Positions 7,701 through 14,506 of a DNA stretch of 24,426 nucleotides are shown piece by piece (the first letter of the stretch is position 1; the number at the start of each line of letters is the position of its first letter). The notes below the pieces were generated by a model, which searched no databases, was not told where the DNA came from, and saw only the letters and a list, made by a program, of their open reading frames with translations. The translations under genes were made by a program, and so were the position numbers. The DNA is taken from assembly GCA_002353555.1 (NCBI GenBank), contig DEJO01000027.1, positions 1 to 24,426 on the forward strand. The letters are read 5' to 3'. This DNA is from Prevotella sp. UBA2746 (lineage in GTDB: Bacteria > Bacteroidota > Bacteroidia > Bacteroidales > Bacteroidaceae).

Positions 7701-7708
7701 TATCTTTG
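7701..7708 (+). promoter_or_regulatory. -7 box of the small lipoprotein gene
   Basis: TATCTTTG matches TAnnTTTG and lies 22 bases before the ATG at 7731. Only a partial TTG (7674-7676) lies upstream, at a longer spacing. Confidence 0.6.
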
Positions 7709-7730
7709 GCGAGATAAAACGACAAGAACG

Positions 7731-8165
7731 ATGAAGAAGCGTGTATTTTTTTATGTTGGTTTGCTTTTGTTTGCCGGAGCTGTGGCAGGATGTGACCATC
7801 CGTCTTCAGCTAAGGCTGGCGAAAGCCTTGAGGAACGTGCAGAGGCTTTTGGCGACGCATGGTACAACTGGCGTTATGCCGACGTGGTGAAACTGGTCAC
7901 CCCGGAGTCGGTGAACCGTGTGAAGATGGTGGCAAGCAATGTCACACAGGAAGATCTTGACGCGTTGAACGATTATGACGATGATGCCGACGTGAGCATC
8001 GACGGCATTCAGATGGAAGACGATACGGTGGCTATTGTGCGCTTCGATGTCGATGAATACATGTCACCCAAGCATTTCGGAGAACCGCCCGTACTTGTCG
8101 AAAACTTGCAGCAGGAGGTCCGCTTCGTCAGAAGGGCAGGGAAGTGGTTGGCTGACCTGATTTGA
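7731..8165 (+). CDS. Small lipoprotein, possibly NTF2-like fold
   Basis: A 144-residue secreted lipoprotein of unknown role. MKKRV is followed by a hydrophobic core and lipobox AVAGC, with the lipidated Cys21. The mature part has an early helix (AEAFGDAWYNWRYADVVKLV), then alternating strands ending in VRFVRRAGKWLADLI. That pattern is seen in NTF2/SnoaL-like lipoproteins such as the DUF4878 group, but I cannot confirm it. The start at the ATG 7731 is chosen because an upstream TTG reading would cross the promoter. It faces the zinc-ribbon gene tail to tail, and a shared palindrome lies at 8216-8244. Confidence 0.8.
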   Translation: MKKRVFFYVGLLLFAGAVAGCDHPSSAKAGESLEERAEAFGDAWYNWRYADVVKLVTPESVNRVKMVASNVTQEDLDALNDYDDDADVSIDGIQMEDDTVAIVRFDVDEYMSPKHFGEPPVLVENLQQEVRFVRRAGKWLADLI

Positions 8166-8215
8166 TGGTGGCACATACACCCCTGTGTGTTTAAAGCGAA
8201 CGGATGCAGGTATAG

Positions 8216-8244
8216 GTAAAAGGACACTCTTAGGCTCCTTTTAC
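8216..8244. terminator. Bidirectional hairpin between convergent genes
   Basis: Perfect 9-bp arms GTAAAAGGA (8216-8224) and TCCTTTTAC (8236-8244) surround an 11-base loop. It lies between the lipoprotein gene (+) and the zinc-ribbon gene (-), overlapping the latter's stop codon. The U-rich side lies within the stem, so termination strength is uncertain. Confidence 0.5.
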
Positions 8245-8750
8245 TCCGTTTCAATCGCTTCCACCTTCGGCGTCGGTGCAGCTTCCGGAGCAGGAGCAGC
8301 GGGTTGTGACTGACTTTCAGATGTCGTCGTCTCCTCGCCACTGGCTTCTGTCGTCTCCTTCTTCTCTTCGGGTTCCGCCTTTCTGCGTATGCTGTTGAAG
8401 ATTTTCTCTGCCTCCTTTTTCTCTTCCTTCTCAGCTTCGGCGGTGTCTATGGCAACCGTGTCGAAGACCACCAGGTCTTTGTCTGCCAAGGTGGAGTCAG
8501 GATCTATGAGTGTACGGAAATAGTCGGGATCGTTCTTATGGTTCATGCAGTACATGAATCCGAAGATAATAAGAAAGGTCATACCGGCAATGATGAAGAT
8601 CATCATCTTCTTACCCAGCTTCGGTTCGTTGTCCTCTTTCCCTTTCTCTTTAGGCTTCCCATCCTCTTTCTTCTCAGGCATGGGCGAACCACATTCAGGA
8701 CAATATCTCAACTTCTCGTCAACTTCTGTATGACACTCAGGACACTTCAT
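8241..8750 (-). CDS. Zinc-ribbon membrane protein with acidic/Pro-Ala tail
   Basis: A 169-residue protein of unknown function. Cys3, Cys6, Cys17 and Cys20 form two CPEC-type knuckles of a zinc ribbon. A charged Lys/Glu linker, one membrane segment (about 49-69) and a low-complexity tail rich in Glu, Thr, Pro and Ala follow. With an N-terminal ribbon and no signal peptide, the ribbon is probably cytoplasmic and the tail extracytoplasmic. Position of the ATG at 8750 is supported by AAGGAAG just upstream. It has its own promoter (8780-8810), embedded in the long palindrome behind clpB. Confidence 0.8.
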   Translation of the reverse strand: MKCPECHTEVDEKLRYCPECGSPMPEKKEDGKPKEKGKEDNEPKLGKKMMIFIIAGMTFLIIFGFMYCMNHKNDPDYFRTLIDPDSTLADKDLVVFDTVAIDTAEAEKEEKKEAEKIFNSIRRKAEPEEKKETTEASGEETTTSESQSQPAAPAPEAAPTPKVEAIETE

Positions 8751-8779
8751 GTTTTCTTCCTTTATTTGTTAATTGTTGG

Positions 8780-8810
8780 CAAAGGTACGAAAAGTCGAGC
8801 GCAATACAAA
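8780..8810 (-). promoter_or_regulatory. Promoter of the zinc-ribbon gene, overlapping a hairpin arm
   Basis: On the minus strand, a -33 TTTG (8810-8807), a 19-nt spacer and a -7 TACCTTTG (8787-8780) match the Bacteroidetes consensus. The -33 box is the end of the T-run of the hairpin at 8795-8844. Confidence 0.75.
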
Positions 8811-8844
8811 AAAAAGCACGCTTTTTTCTTTGTATTACGCTCGA
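8795..8844 (-). terminator. 50-base near-perfect palindrome, probable clpB terminator
   Basis: Arms 8795-8810 and 8829-8844 pair at 15 of 16 positions (C8802/A8837 is the mismatch). The centre, AAAAAAG-CACG-CTTTTTT, is itself an intrinsic-terminator shape with A- and T-runs on both strands. It lies downstream of clpB on the minus strand and just before the next promoter. Confidence 0.65.
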
Positions 8845-8913
8845 TGCAGTACCTTCTTAAGAATCGCTCCGCTCATATAAGCGACGTTGAACGTCGAGCG
8901 AGGCGAAGCCAAA

Positions 8914-8938
8914 GGTGTTCAGTTAGTTTCTGAACACC
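8914..8938 (-). repeat. Hairpin spanning the clpB stop codon
   Basis: Perfect 9-bp arms GGTGTTCAG (8914-8922) and CTGAACACC (8930-8938) leave a 7-base loop that contains the clpB stop (8923-8925). Only three T residues follow on the minus strand, so it may stabilise the mRNA end and not terminate. Confidence 0.5.
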
Positions 8939-11430
8939 AGTTCGTCGCCGAACGAGTCGATGATGATAGGCTTCTCCTTGCTGACTTGTTCGGCCAGCAG
9001 TTGCTTCGACAGGTCGTTGAGCACGTAATGCTGAATGGCACGTTTCACGGGTCTTGCGCCATACTCCGGGTCATAGCCCTCTTCGGCAAGGAAGTTGACG
9101 GCATGTGGAGTCACCTCCAGCTTGAATCCTTGCGGCTCCAACATCTTGCTCACCCTGTTGAGTTGCAACTTCACCACTTCGGCAATCTCTTCTTTCGACA
9201 GCTGTTCAAACTTGATGATTTCGTCGATACGGTTCAGGAACTCAGGTCGCATCGTGGCACGCAGTTGCTCTTTCGTGGCGTTGCTTGTCATGATGATGAT
9301 GGTGTTCTTGAAGTTTGCCGTCCTTCCCTTGTTGTCGGTCAGTCGTCCGTCGTCGAGCACCTGCAAGAGGATGTTGAACACGTCGGGATGAGCCTTCTCA
9401 ATCTCGTCGAAGAGGACGACAGAGTAGGGCTTCCGCCGCACTGCCTCGGTGAGCTGTCCACCCTCGTCATATCCTACATATCCCGGAGGTGCACCGATAA
9501 GCCTCGACACACTGTACTTCTCCTGGTATTCGCTCATGTCGATACGTGTCATCATCTGCTCGTCGTTGAAGAGGTATTCGGCAAGGGCTTTCGCCAGTTC
9601 CGTCTTACCCACACCCGTCGTGCCGAGGAAGATGAACGAGGCGATGGGACGTTTCGGGTCTTGCAAACCGGCACGGCTTCTCCTGACGGCATCGCTGACG
9701 GCTGTGATCGCTTCATTCTGTCCAATGACACGCTTGTGCAGTTCTTCCTCAAGGTGTAGCAGCTTTTCACGTTCGCTCTGCATCATCCGGCTCACGGGAA
9801 TGCCCGTCCATCTGCTCACCACCTCAGCAATATCGTCGGCGGTCACCTCTTCGCGCACCATCACGTTGCCCCCTTGTGCGTTGGCAAGCTGTGCTTGTAT
9901 GTGCTTGATGTCCTCTTCCAGTTCCTTCAGTTTGCCGTACCTTATTTCAGCCACCCGCTGGTAGTTGCCTTCGCGCTCAGCCTTCTCAGCTTCAAAGCGC
10001 AGGTTTTCCATCTGTTGCTTGTCCTGCTGGATCTGGTTGATGAGCTGGCGCTCACCCTCCCATTTAGCACGGAACTGCTGTTCTTGTTCGCGCAGTTCGG
10101 CAATCTCCTTGTCCAGCTGTGCAATCTTCGGCTGGTCGCCCTCGCGCTTGATGGCTTCCCGTTCTATCTCCAGCTGCTTCAGCCTTCGGCTTATCTCGTC
10201 GAGTTCTTCAGGAACGGAGTCATGTTCCATACGCAGCTTGGCGGCAGCTTCGTCCATCAGGTCGATGGCCTTGTCGGGAAGGAACCTTTCAGAGATATAC
10301 CTCTCCGACAGTTGGACGGCAGCGATGCAGGCATCATCCTGTATACGCACCTTGTGGTGGTTCTCATACCGCTCTTTCAGTCCTCTGAGGATGCTGATGG
10401 CACTCAGCTCGTCTGGTTCGTCAACCATCACCGTCTGGAACCTTCGCTCCAGTGCCTTGTCCTTTTCGAAGTACTTCTGATATTCGTTCAGCGTCGTTGC
10501 ACCGATGGCTCTCAGCTCACCTCGTGCCAGTGCCGGTTTCAGGATGTTGGCAGCATCCATAGCACCTTCGCCGCCTCCGGCACCTACCAGCGTGTGTATT
10601 TCGTCGATGAAGAGCACGATGTTGCCCTCGCTTGCCGTCACCTCCTTGATGACAGCCTTCAGCCGTTCCTCAAACTCGCCCTTGTATTTCGCACCGGCGA
10701 GCAGTGCTCCCATGTCGAGTGAGAAGAGTTGCTTGTTCTTCAGGTTCTCAGGCACGTCGCCACGCACGATTCTCTGAGCCAGCCCTTCGACGATGGCGGT
10801 CTTACCTGTACCAGGTTCACCAATCAGTATCGGGTTGTTCTTGGTGCGTCGTGACAGGATTTGCAGCACACGTCTGATTTCGTCGTCACGTCCGATGACA
10901 GGGTCGAGCTTGCCTTGCCGTGCTTCTTCCACCAGGTTCTTGGCATATTTAGCCAGGCTCTGGTAGTTGTCATCGGCACTCTGGCTTTGCACTTTCTGTC
11001 CCTGACGCAGCTCGTTGATAGCTTTTGTCAGGTCTTTCTCCGTCACACCGGCATCTTTCAGTATGCGGCTTACCGACGAGTTGACGTTGAGCAAAGCCAT
11101 GAATATGGGTTCTACCGACACAAACTCGTCGCCCATCTTCTGGGCGATGTCCTGAGCGGCAATCATCACCTTGTTGCTGTCGGGCGAGAAGTAAGGCTCT
11201 CCGCCCTGCACCTTCGGCAGATGCGTCATCTCGCTGTTCACCAACGTCTCTACCTGTTGCGGGTTTACGCCCAGCTTCTGGAAAAGGAACGTCATCACGT
11301 CCTTCGCCTTTGTCATGAGTGCCGCCATCAGGTGTACCGGTTCAATGGTCTGTTGTCCTTTTCTTTGTGCCAGGTTCACCGCTTCTTGAACGGTCTCCTG
11401 TGCCTTGATGGTAAATATGTCGAATGTCAT
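8923..11430 (-). CDS. clpB: ATP-dependent disaggregase ClpB
   Basis: Hexameric AAA+ chaperone that extracts polypeptides from aggregates with DnaK, in the cytoplasm; 835 residues, somewhat short for the family. Order: Clp-N repeats (1-145), NBD1 with Walker A GEPGTGKT (204-211), pore Tyr249 and Walker B FIDEIHT, coiled-coil M domain (about 405-520), NBD2 with Walker A GTTGVGKT (603-610), pore loop GYVGYDEGG, Walker B LFDEIEK and GARPVKR. Between sensor-1 TSN (715-717) and RPEFLNR (728-734) only 10 residues remain, where E. coli ClpB has about 30. The start at 11430 is decided by an unusually strong AAGGAGG eight bases upstream. No TAnnTTTG promoter is seen; a sigma70-like pair is listed separately. 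Confidence 0.97.
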   Translation of the reverse strand: MTFDIFTIKAQETVQEAVNLAQRKGQQTIEPVHLMAALMTKAKDVMTFLFQKLGVNPQQVETLVNSEMTHLPKVQGGEPYFSPDSNKVMIAAQDIAQKMGDEFVSVEPIFMALLNVNSSVSRILKDAGVTEKDLTKAINELRQGQKVQSQSADDNYQSLAKYAKNLVEEARQGKLDPVIGRDDEIRRVLQILSRRTKNNPILIGEPGTGKTAIVEGLAQRIVRGDVPENLKNKQLFSLDMGALLAGAKYKGEFEERLKAVIKEVTASEGNIVLFIDEIHTLVGAGGGEGAMDAANILKPALARGELRAIGATTLNEYQKYFEKDKALERRFQTVMVDEPDELSAISILRGLKERYENHHKVRIQDDACIAAVQLSERYISERFLPDKAIDLMDEAAAKLRMEHDSVPEELDEISRRLKQLEIEREAIKREGDQPKIAQLDKEIAELREQEQQFRAKWEGERQLINQIQQDKQQMENLRFEAEKAEREGNYQRVAEIRYGKLKELEEDIKHIQAQLANAQGGNVMVREEVTADDIAEVVSRWTGIPVSRMMQSEREKLLHLEEELHKRVIGQNEAITAVSDAVRRSRAGLQDPKRPIASFIFLGTTGVGKTELAKALAEYLFNDEQMMTRIDMSEYQEKYSVSRLIGAPPGYVGYDEGGQLTEAVRRKPYSVVLFDEIEKAHPDVFNILLQVLDDGRLTDNKGRTANFKNTIIIMTSNATKEQLRATMRPEFLNRIDEIIKFEQLSKEEIAEVVKLQLNRVSKMLEPQGFKLEVTPHAVNFLAEEGYDPEYGARPVKRAIQHYVLNDLSKQLLAEQVSKEKPIIIDSFGDELVFRN

Positions 11431-11464
11431 TTTCTGTCCTCCTTAATATAATAATGTGTTTTTT

Positions 11465-11491
11465 ATTTTACATTTTGATAGAAGCCGTCAA
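11465..11491 (-). promoter_or_regulatory. Possible sigma70-like promoter of clpB
   Basis: On the minus strand TTGACG (11491-11486), a 15-nt spacer and TAAAAT (11470-11465) preceded by TG stand upstream of clpB. The spacer is short and this consensus is unusual for the phylum, so the call is tentative. Confidence 0.3.
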
Positions 11492-11532
11492 GCTTCACCT
11501 TCCTCCATCCAAAAAACATGCCCAACAAGAAA

Positions 11533-11553
11533 AGGCTGACAAATTGTCAGCCT
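11533..11553 (-). terminator. Intrinsic terminator of the YARHG-domain gene
   Basis: Perfect 9-bp arms 11533-11541 and 11545-11553 with a 3-base loop. On the minus strand it reads AGGCTGACA, loop, TGTCAGCCT and then TTT. It sits about 80 bases after the stop of the gene at 11632-12711. Confidence 0.75.
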
Positions 11554-11591
11554 CATACTCTCAACTTACTTTCTTTTACCTCTCCCTTTAA

Positions 11592-11623
11592 TACCCCCTA
11601 ATTCTCTCCCCCTTTAGGGGGTA
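11592..11623. repeat. C-run/G-run inverted repeat after the YARHG gene
   Basis: TACCCCCTAA (11592-11601) pairs perfectly with TTAGGGGGTA (11614-11623) around a pyrimidine-rich loop, next to a further run of six G (11624-11629). Together with the terminator at 11533-11553 this accounts for most of the 201-base gap between clpB and the next gene; no further gene is seen there. Confidence 0.6.
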
Positions 11624-11631
11624 GGGGGGCT

Positions 11632-12711
11632 TCACTCCCCCTTGTTGACCATCTTCCAGTCGCGCGGCGTGAAGTCATCGGTAGACATTTGCCATAATGG
11701 GTCGGGCATGTACCAGAAGAACTGGCTGAAGTAGTCATACAGCTTCTTGTCCTTGAAGACGTAGCCTCTGTGGGCGTAGGGAAGGTTGCGTGCCAATCGC
11801 TTGTCCACCTTCTTGTCCATCTGCCAGATGACGAACGAATCGCTGCGGTCGTAGAAGCTGCCGAACTTCGGGTTATCGACGAAGTTCAGGTGGGCGTCAG
11901 CCGAAATGATGTTCATGTCTGTCTCCGGGCGGAAGTTCTTCGTGTGCCATTCCACCATACCGTTCCTGATGGCTATCTCAATGAGTGTGGTGTTATAGGA
12001 GAATTTGCTGTGTCTCACCTTGCCCGTACCTGCCACCACCTTGAACTCGCTGCCCTTGAACAGTTCCTCGTCCAGGCAGAAGTGCTTCGCCGTCTTGTCG
12101 GCACGAATGCGCAGCGTGAAGTCTCCGATGCTGCCGCCCTTCCATCTTGTTGCCGGAGTCAACCAGTAGGGCACCTCAAATGTCCTGGCTACGCCGGTCG
12201 ACATCTCGTAGGCATAGGTATGGTGAACAAAGTTGTCGCCTTTCTTGAATCTTGCCTCGAACAGATAGGCGTAGGCATAGGGCAGTATGCCGTCTTCGTC
12301 CTCCACATCGGTCGGACCTGTATAGGGCTTGTCCATCTCTTCCCTGACGACCAGCTTGTTGCGGTAGCTCAGCTGTTCGCCGTTCATCGTTACCGTGAAG
12401 TCCTTGATATACGGATGCACGCCCGACAAGTTAATCTTGTCGCCCGTGTTGTAGGGCTTGGTAGCCTCGAAGCCCATTGCCACTGTCTTCTCATCGCCTG
12501 TGTTGCTGAATACATAATCCACGTCAACGTATGCATGTCCGTCGTCGTTCAGCGTGATGGTCAGCACCTCTTTCTTCACCGAGATGTCGGTCTCGTGTAT
12601 CGGCACCAGCATGCTTCCTCTGGTAAAGAACACTCCGTCGTTGGCTCTTGCCGTTGTTGCCACGCCCCACAGCAGGGCAGTTGCCATCATTGTCAGCATC
12701 ATTCGTTTCAT
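11632..12711 (-). CDS. Secreted protein with C-terminal YARHG domain
   Basis: Exported protein of 359 residues with unknown role. The signal peptide ends at ARA-ND (about residue 23). The middle is beta-rich and recalls DUF4424-type proteins (NDG start, DVDYVFSNTGDEKTVAMGF), which I hold loosely. Near the C-terminus, LARNLPYAHRGYVF followed by LYDYFSQFFWYMP matches the YARHG domain, an extracellular module often found in proteins acting at the cell wall. Transcribed alone from a consensus promoter at 12755-12786 and ended by the hairpin at 11533-11553. No enzyme motif is visible. Confidence 0.8.
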   Translation of the reverse strand: MKRMMLTMMATALLWGVATTARANDGVFFTRGSMLVPIHETDISVKKEVLTITLNDDGHAYVDVDYVFSNTGDEKTVAMGFEATKPYNTGDKINLSGVHPYIKDFTVTMNGEQLSYRNKLVVREEMDKPYTGPTDVEDEDGILPYAYAYLFEARFKKGDNFVHHTYAYEMSTGVARTFEVPYWLTPATRWKGGSIGDFTLRIRADKTAKHFCLDEELFKGSEFKVVAGTGKVRHSKFSYNTTLIEIAIRNGMVEWHTKNFRPETDMNIISADAHLNFVDNPKFGSFYDRSDSFVIWQMDKKVDKRLARNLPYAHRGYVFKDKKLYDYFSQFFWYMPDPLWQMSTDDFTPRDWKMVNKGE

Positions 12712-12754
12712 AGTCTTTCTGTTTTTTAGTTAAGATTCATTTAATATCTGTCTG

Positions 12755-12786
12755 CAAAAATACACCAACTTCACCAAACCACCAAA
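12755..12786 (-). promoter_or_regulatory. Promoter of the YARHG-domain gene
   Basis: On the minus strand TTTG (12786-12783), a 20-nt spacer and TATTTTTG (12762-12755) fit the Bacteroidetes consensus, with the start codon 43 bases further on. Confidence 0.75.
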
Positions 12787-12836
12787 TACTTCTTTACTTT
12801 TTATCAGCAACATCAGGGAAGCAGATGTTTCTATCG

Positions 12837-13718
12837 TTATTGGTGGTTCTTCTCTAAATCGAGGTAATAGCCCAGTTTGTAGAGTTTGAATGCCGTGAGG
12901 GAGGGACGGCGGCTGCATAGGTTGCGGCGAAGGGCAGGGGAGAGGGCGTGGAGCACAAGGCGCACCAACGGGGCAACCCTGAGCCGGTGTAGGCGGTCGA
13001 CGGCACTGAGGATGTTGGAGAAACCTTTCAGGTCGCGGCGGAAGTGGTATAGGGTGCAGATGCCTTCCTCTGTCTTGCGGACATAGGCTTCGTTGTCTTC
13101 GAATGTGCAGAAGCCCGTGGGGTTGTCGATATGTCGGATAGGGACGGCTTGCATGAGGAACTGCTTACCGTAGAGCACGTCTTCGTAACCGTAATGGTGG
13201 AAGCGCTCGTCCAAGGGGTTGGCGAGAGCGAGCGTGCGGCGAATCATGAAGTTGCTGGTATGGAAGTCGCGGTAGGGCTTCAGGTTGCGGTTGCCGACAT
13301 GGTGGAAAGGCTCGCTGGCTCGTTCGTAGCGGTAACGCAGGTTGTCGTCGGGACCATTACCGACGGTATATCCGCCGTAGACGATGTCGTTAAGGTTGTC
13401 GACATAGCGTTGCAGATAGTCGTCACGCACTATCGTCATGTCGGCATCGATGAAGAGAAGGTAGTCACCGTGGGCTTCCCTGGCAAGGAAGTTGCGTATG
13501 GCTGCCCGTCCGCTGTTCTTGTGCCGTATGATATATGTGCTGTGGGGAAGGTTGTCGATGGACTTGTTGGCTGCTACGATGCTCTCGTCGGTGCTGCCGT
13601 CGTCGGCTACGATAATTTCCCATTGCAACCCGTTGATGCAGGTTGCTTGCCCGACCAGTGACTCGACAAGTGCAAGACAAGGGTCGTTGTAGGTGGGTAT
13701 CAGTATGGAAAGACTCAC
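12837..13718 (-). CDS. Family 2 glycosyltransferase
   Basis: GT-A fold, inverting glycosyltransferase using a nucleotide sugar. It is about 293 residues from the GTG at 13718; a TTG at 13727 would add three. Motifs: SLSILIPTYND start, ADDGSTD nucleotide-binding segment, LLFIDADM with the DXD metal site, and a later HHYGYEDVLYGKQ segment in which the ED pair fits the catalytic base region. No ATG is available in this frame before an upstream stop, while an ATG at 13740 lies in another frame. The C-terminus is basic and lacks membrane helices. It diverges from rpsP and stands alone. Acceptor and sugar are unknown; surface glycan synthesis is the likely setting. Confidence 0.85.
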   Translation of the reverse strand: MSLSILIPTYNDPCLALVESLVGQATCINGLQWEIIVADDGSTDESIVAANKSIDNLPHSTYIIRHKNSGRAAIRNFLAREAHGDYLLFIDADMTIVRDDYLQRYVDNLNDIVYGGYTVGNGPDDNLRYRYERASEPFHHVGNRNLKPYRDFHTSNFMIRRTLALANPLDERFHHYGYEDVLYGKQFLMQAVPIRHIDNPTGFCTFEDNEAYVRKTEEGICTLYHFRRDLKGFSNILSAVDRLHRLRVAPLVRLVLHALSPALRRNLCSRRPSLTAFKLYKLGYYLDLEKNHQ

Positions 13719-13770
13719 TAACTGCAAAACGAGAAAACATGGATGTTATTGCAAAAAACTACCATTTTAT

Positions 13771-13801
13771 TTTGTTCTTTCCTCGCTTATTCGTACCTTT
13801 G
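13771..13801 (+). promoter_or_regulatory. Promoter of rpsP
   Basis: TTTG (13771-13774), a 19-nt spacer and TACCTTTG (13794-13801) match the consensus. The leader to the rpsP ATG is about 57 bases and AT-rich. Confidence 0.8.
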
Positions 13802-13864
13802 CAGCCGCTATTACGAGATAGTAGCATGAAATTCAATTATTAATTAAACAACAACAATTAGAAA

Positions 13865-14422
13865 ATGGCAACAAAAATCAGATTGCAACGCGGAGGTCGC
13901 AAGGGCTATGCTGTTTATCGCATCGTCGTTGCAGACGTTCGTGCACCACGTGATGGTAAATTTACTGAGAAGCTCGGTACGTTCAACCCGAACACTAATC
14001 CTGCCACAGTAGATTTGAATTTCGACCGTGCCCTCTATTGGGTAGAGACAGGCGCACAGCCTACTGATACGGTACGCAACATCCTGAAGAGCGAGGGCGT
14101 ATACCTGATGAAGCACCTGCGTGGCGGTGTGAAGAAGGGTGCCTTTGACGAAGCAACTGCACAGAGCAAGTTTGATGCTTGGAAGCAGGCTAAGGAGAAG
14201 GGCTTCGACGCTATCCGCGAGGGTGAAGTAAAGGCTAAGAAAGAGGCTGTAGCTAAGGAACTCGAACAGGAGAAGAAACTGAACGAGGCTATCGCCAAGA
14301 AGGTAGCAGAAAAGAAGGCAGCAGCTGCTGCCGAAGCTCAGGCCGCTGCTGCTGAGGCTGCCGCAGAGGAGACCGCTGAAGCTCCTGCAGAGGAAGCTGC
14401 TGAGGCTCCCGCAGAGGCATAA
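13865..14422 (+). CDS. rpsP: 30S ribosomal protein S16 with long Ala/Glu tail
   Basis: Small-subunit ribosomal protein that binds 16S rRNA early in 30S assembly. The first 80 or so residues are the S16 core (MATKIRLQRGGRKGYAVYRIVV, then DGKFTEKLGTFNP). The full protein is 185 residues, about twice the usual length. The extra part is a charged helix rich in Lys and Glu followed by a run of Ala/Glu/Pro. Such tails occur in Bacteroidetes S16 and are expected to lie on the ribosome surface. It has its own promoter and terminator. In many other bacteria rpsP heads an operon with rimM and trmD, which is not so here. Confidence 0.96.
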   Translation: MATKIRLQRGGRKGYAVYRIVVADVRAPRDGKFTEKLGTFNPNTNPATVDLNFDRALYWVETGAQPTDTVRNILKSEGVYLMKHLRGGVKKGAFDEATAQSKFDAWKQAKEKGFDAIREGEVKAKKEAVAKELEQEKKLNEAIAKKVAEKKAAAAAEAQAAAAEAAAEETAEAPAEEAAEAPAEA

Positions 14423-14453
14423 AGAAAGTCTCTCCGATTTCAGAACGAAACAC

Positions 14454-14493
14454 GAAAGACCGGCTCCTCATGCTGAGACCGGTCTTTCTTTTT
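14454..14493 (+). terminator. Intrinsic terminator of rpsP
   Basis: Arms GAAAGACCGG (14454-14463) and CCGGTCTTTC (14479-14488) form a perfect 10-bp stem, followed by five T residues (14489-14493). The next ATG is only 14 bases further on. Confidence 0.88.
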
Positions 14494-14506
14494 AAAAACA
14501 TCCTAC

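Noticed and set aside
7632..7799. N-terminal extension of the metallo-hydrolase
   Set aside because: It runs through the -7 promoter box and is not family-like, while MLKFLSLGSGSSGN is.
8887..9759. 290-codon open frame on the plus strand over clpB
   Set aside because: Antisense to conserved ClpB NBD2 motifs and no domain signs of its own.
11770..12729. 319-codon open frame on the plus strand over the YARHG gene
   Set aside because: Antisense to a gene with a clear signal peptide and YARHG domain.
12730..12918. 62-codon minus-strand frame between the YARHG gene and the transferase
   Set aside because: It overlaps the transferase end and the promoter at 12755-12786 and shows no motif.
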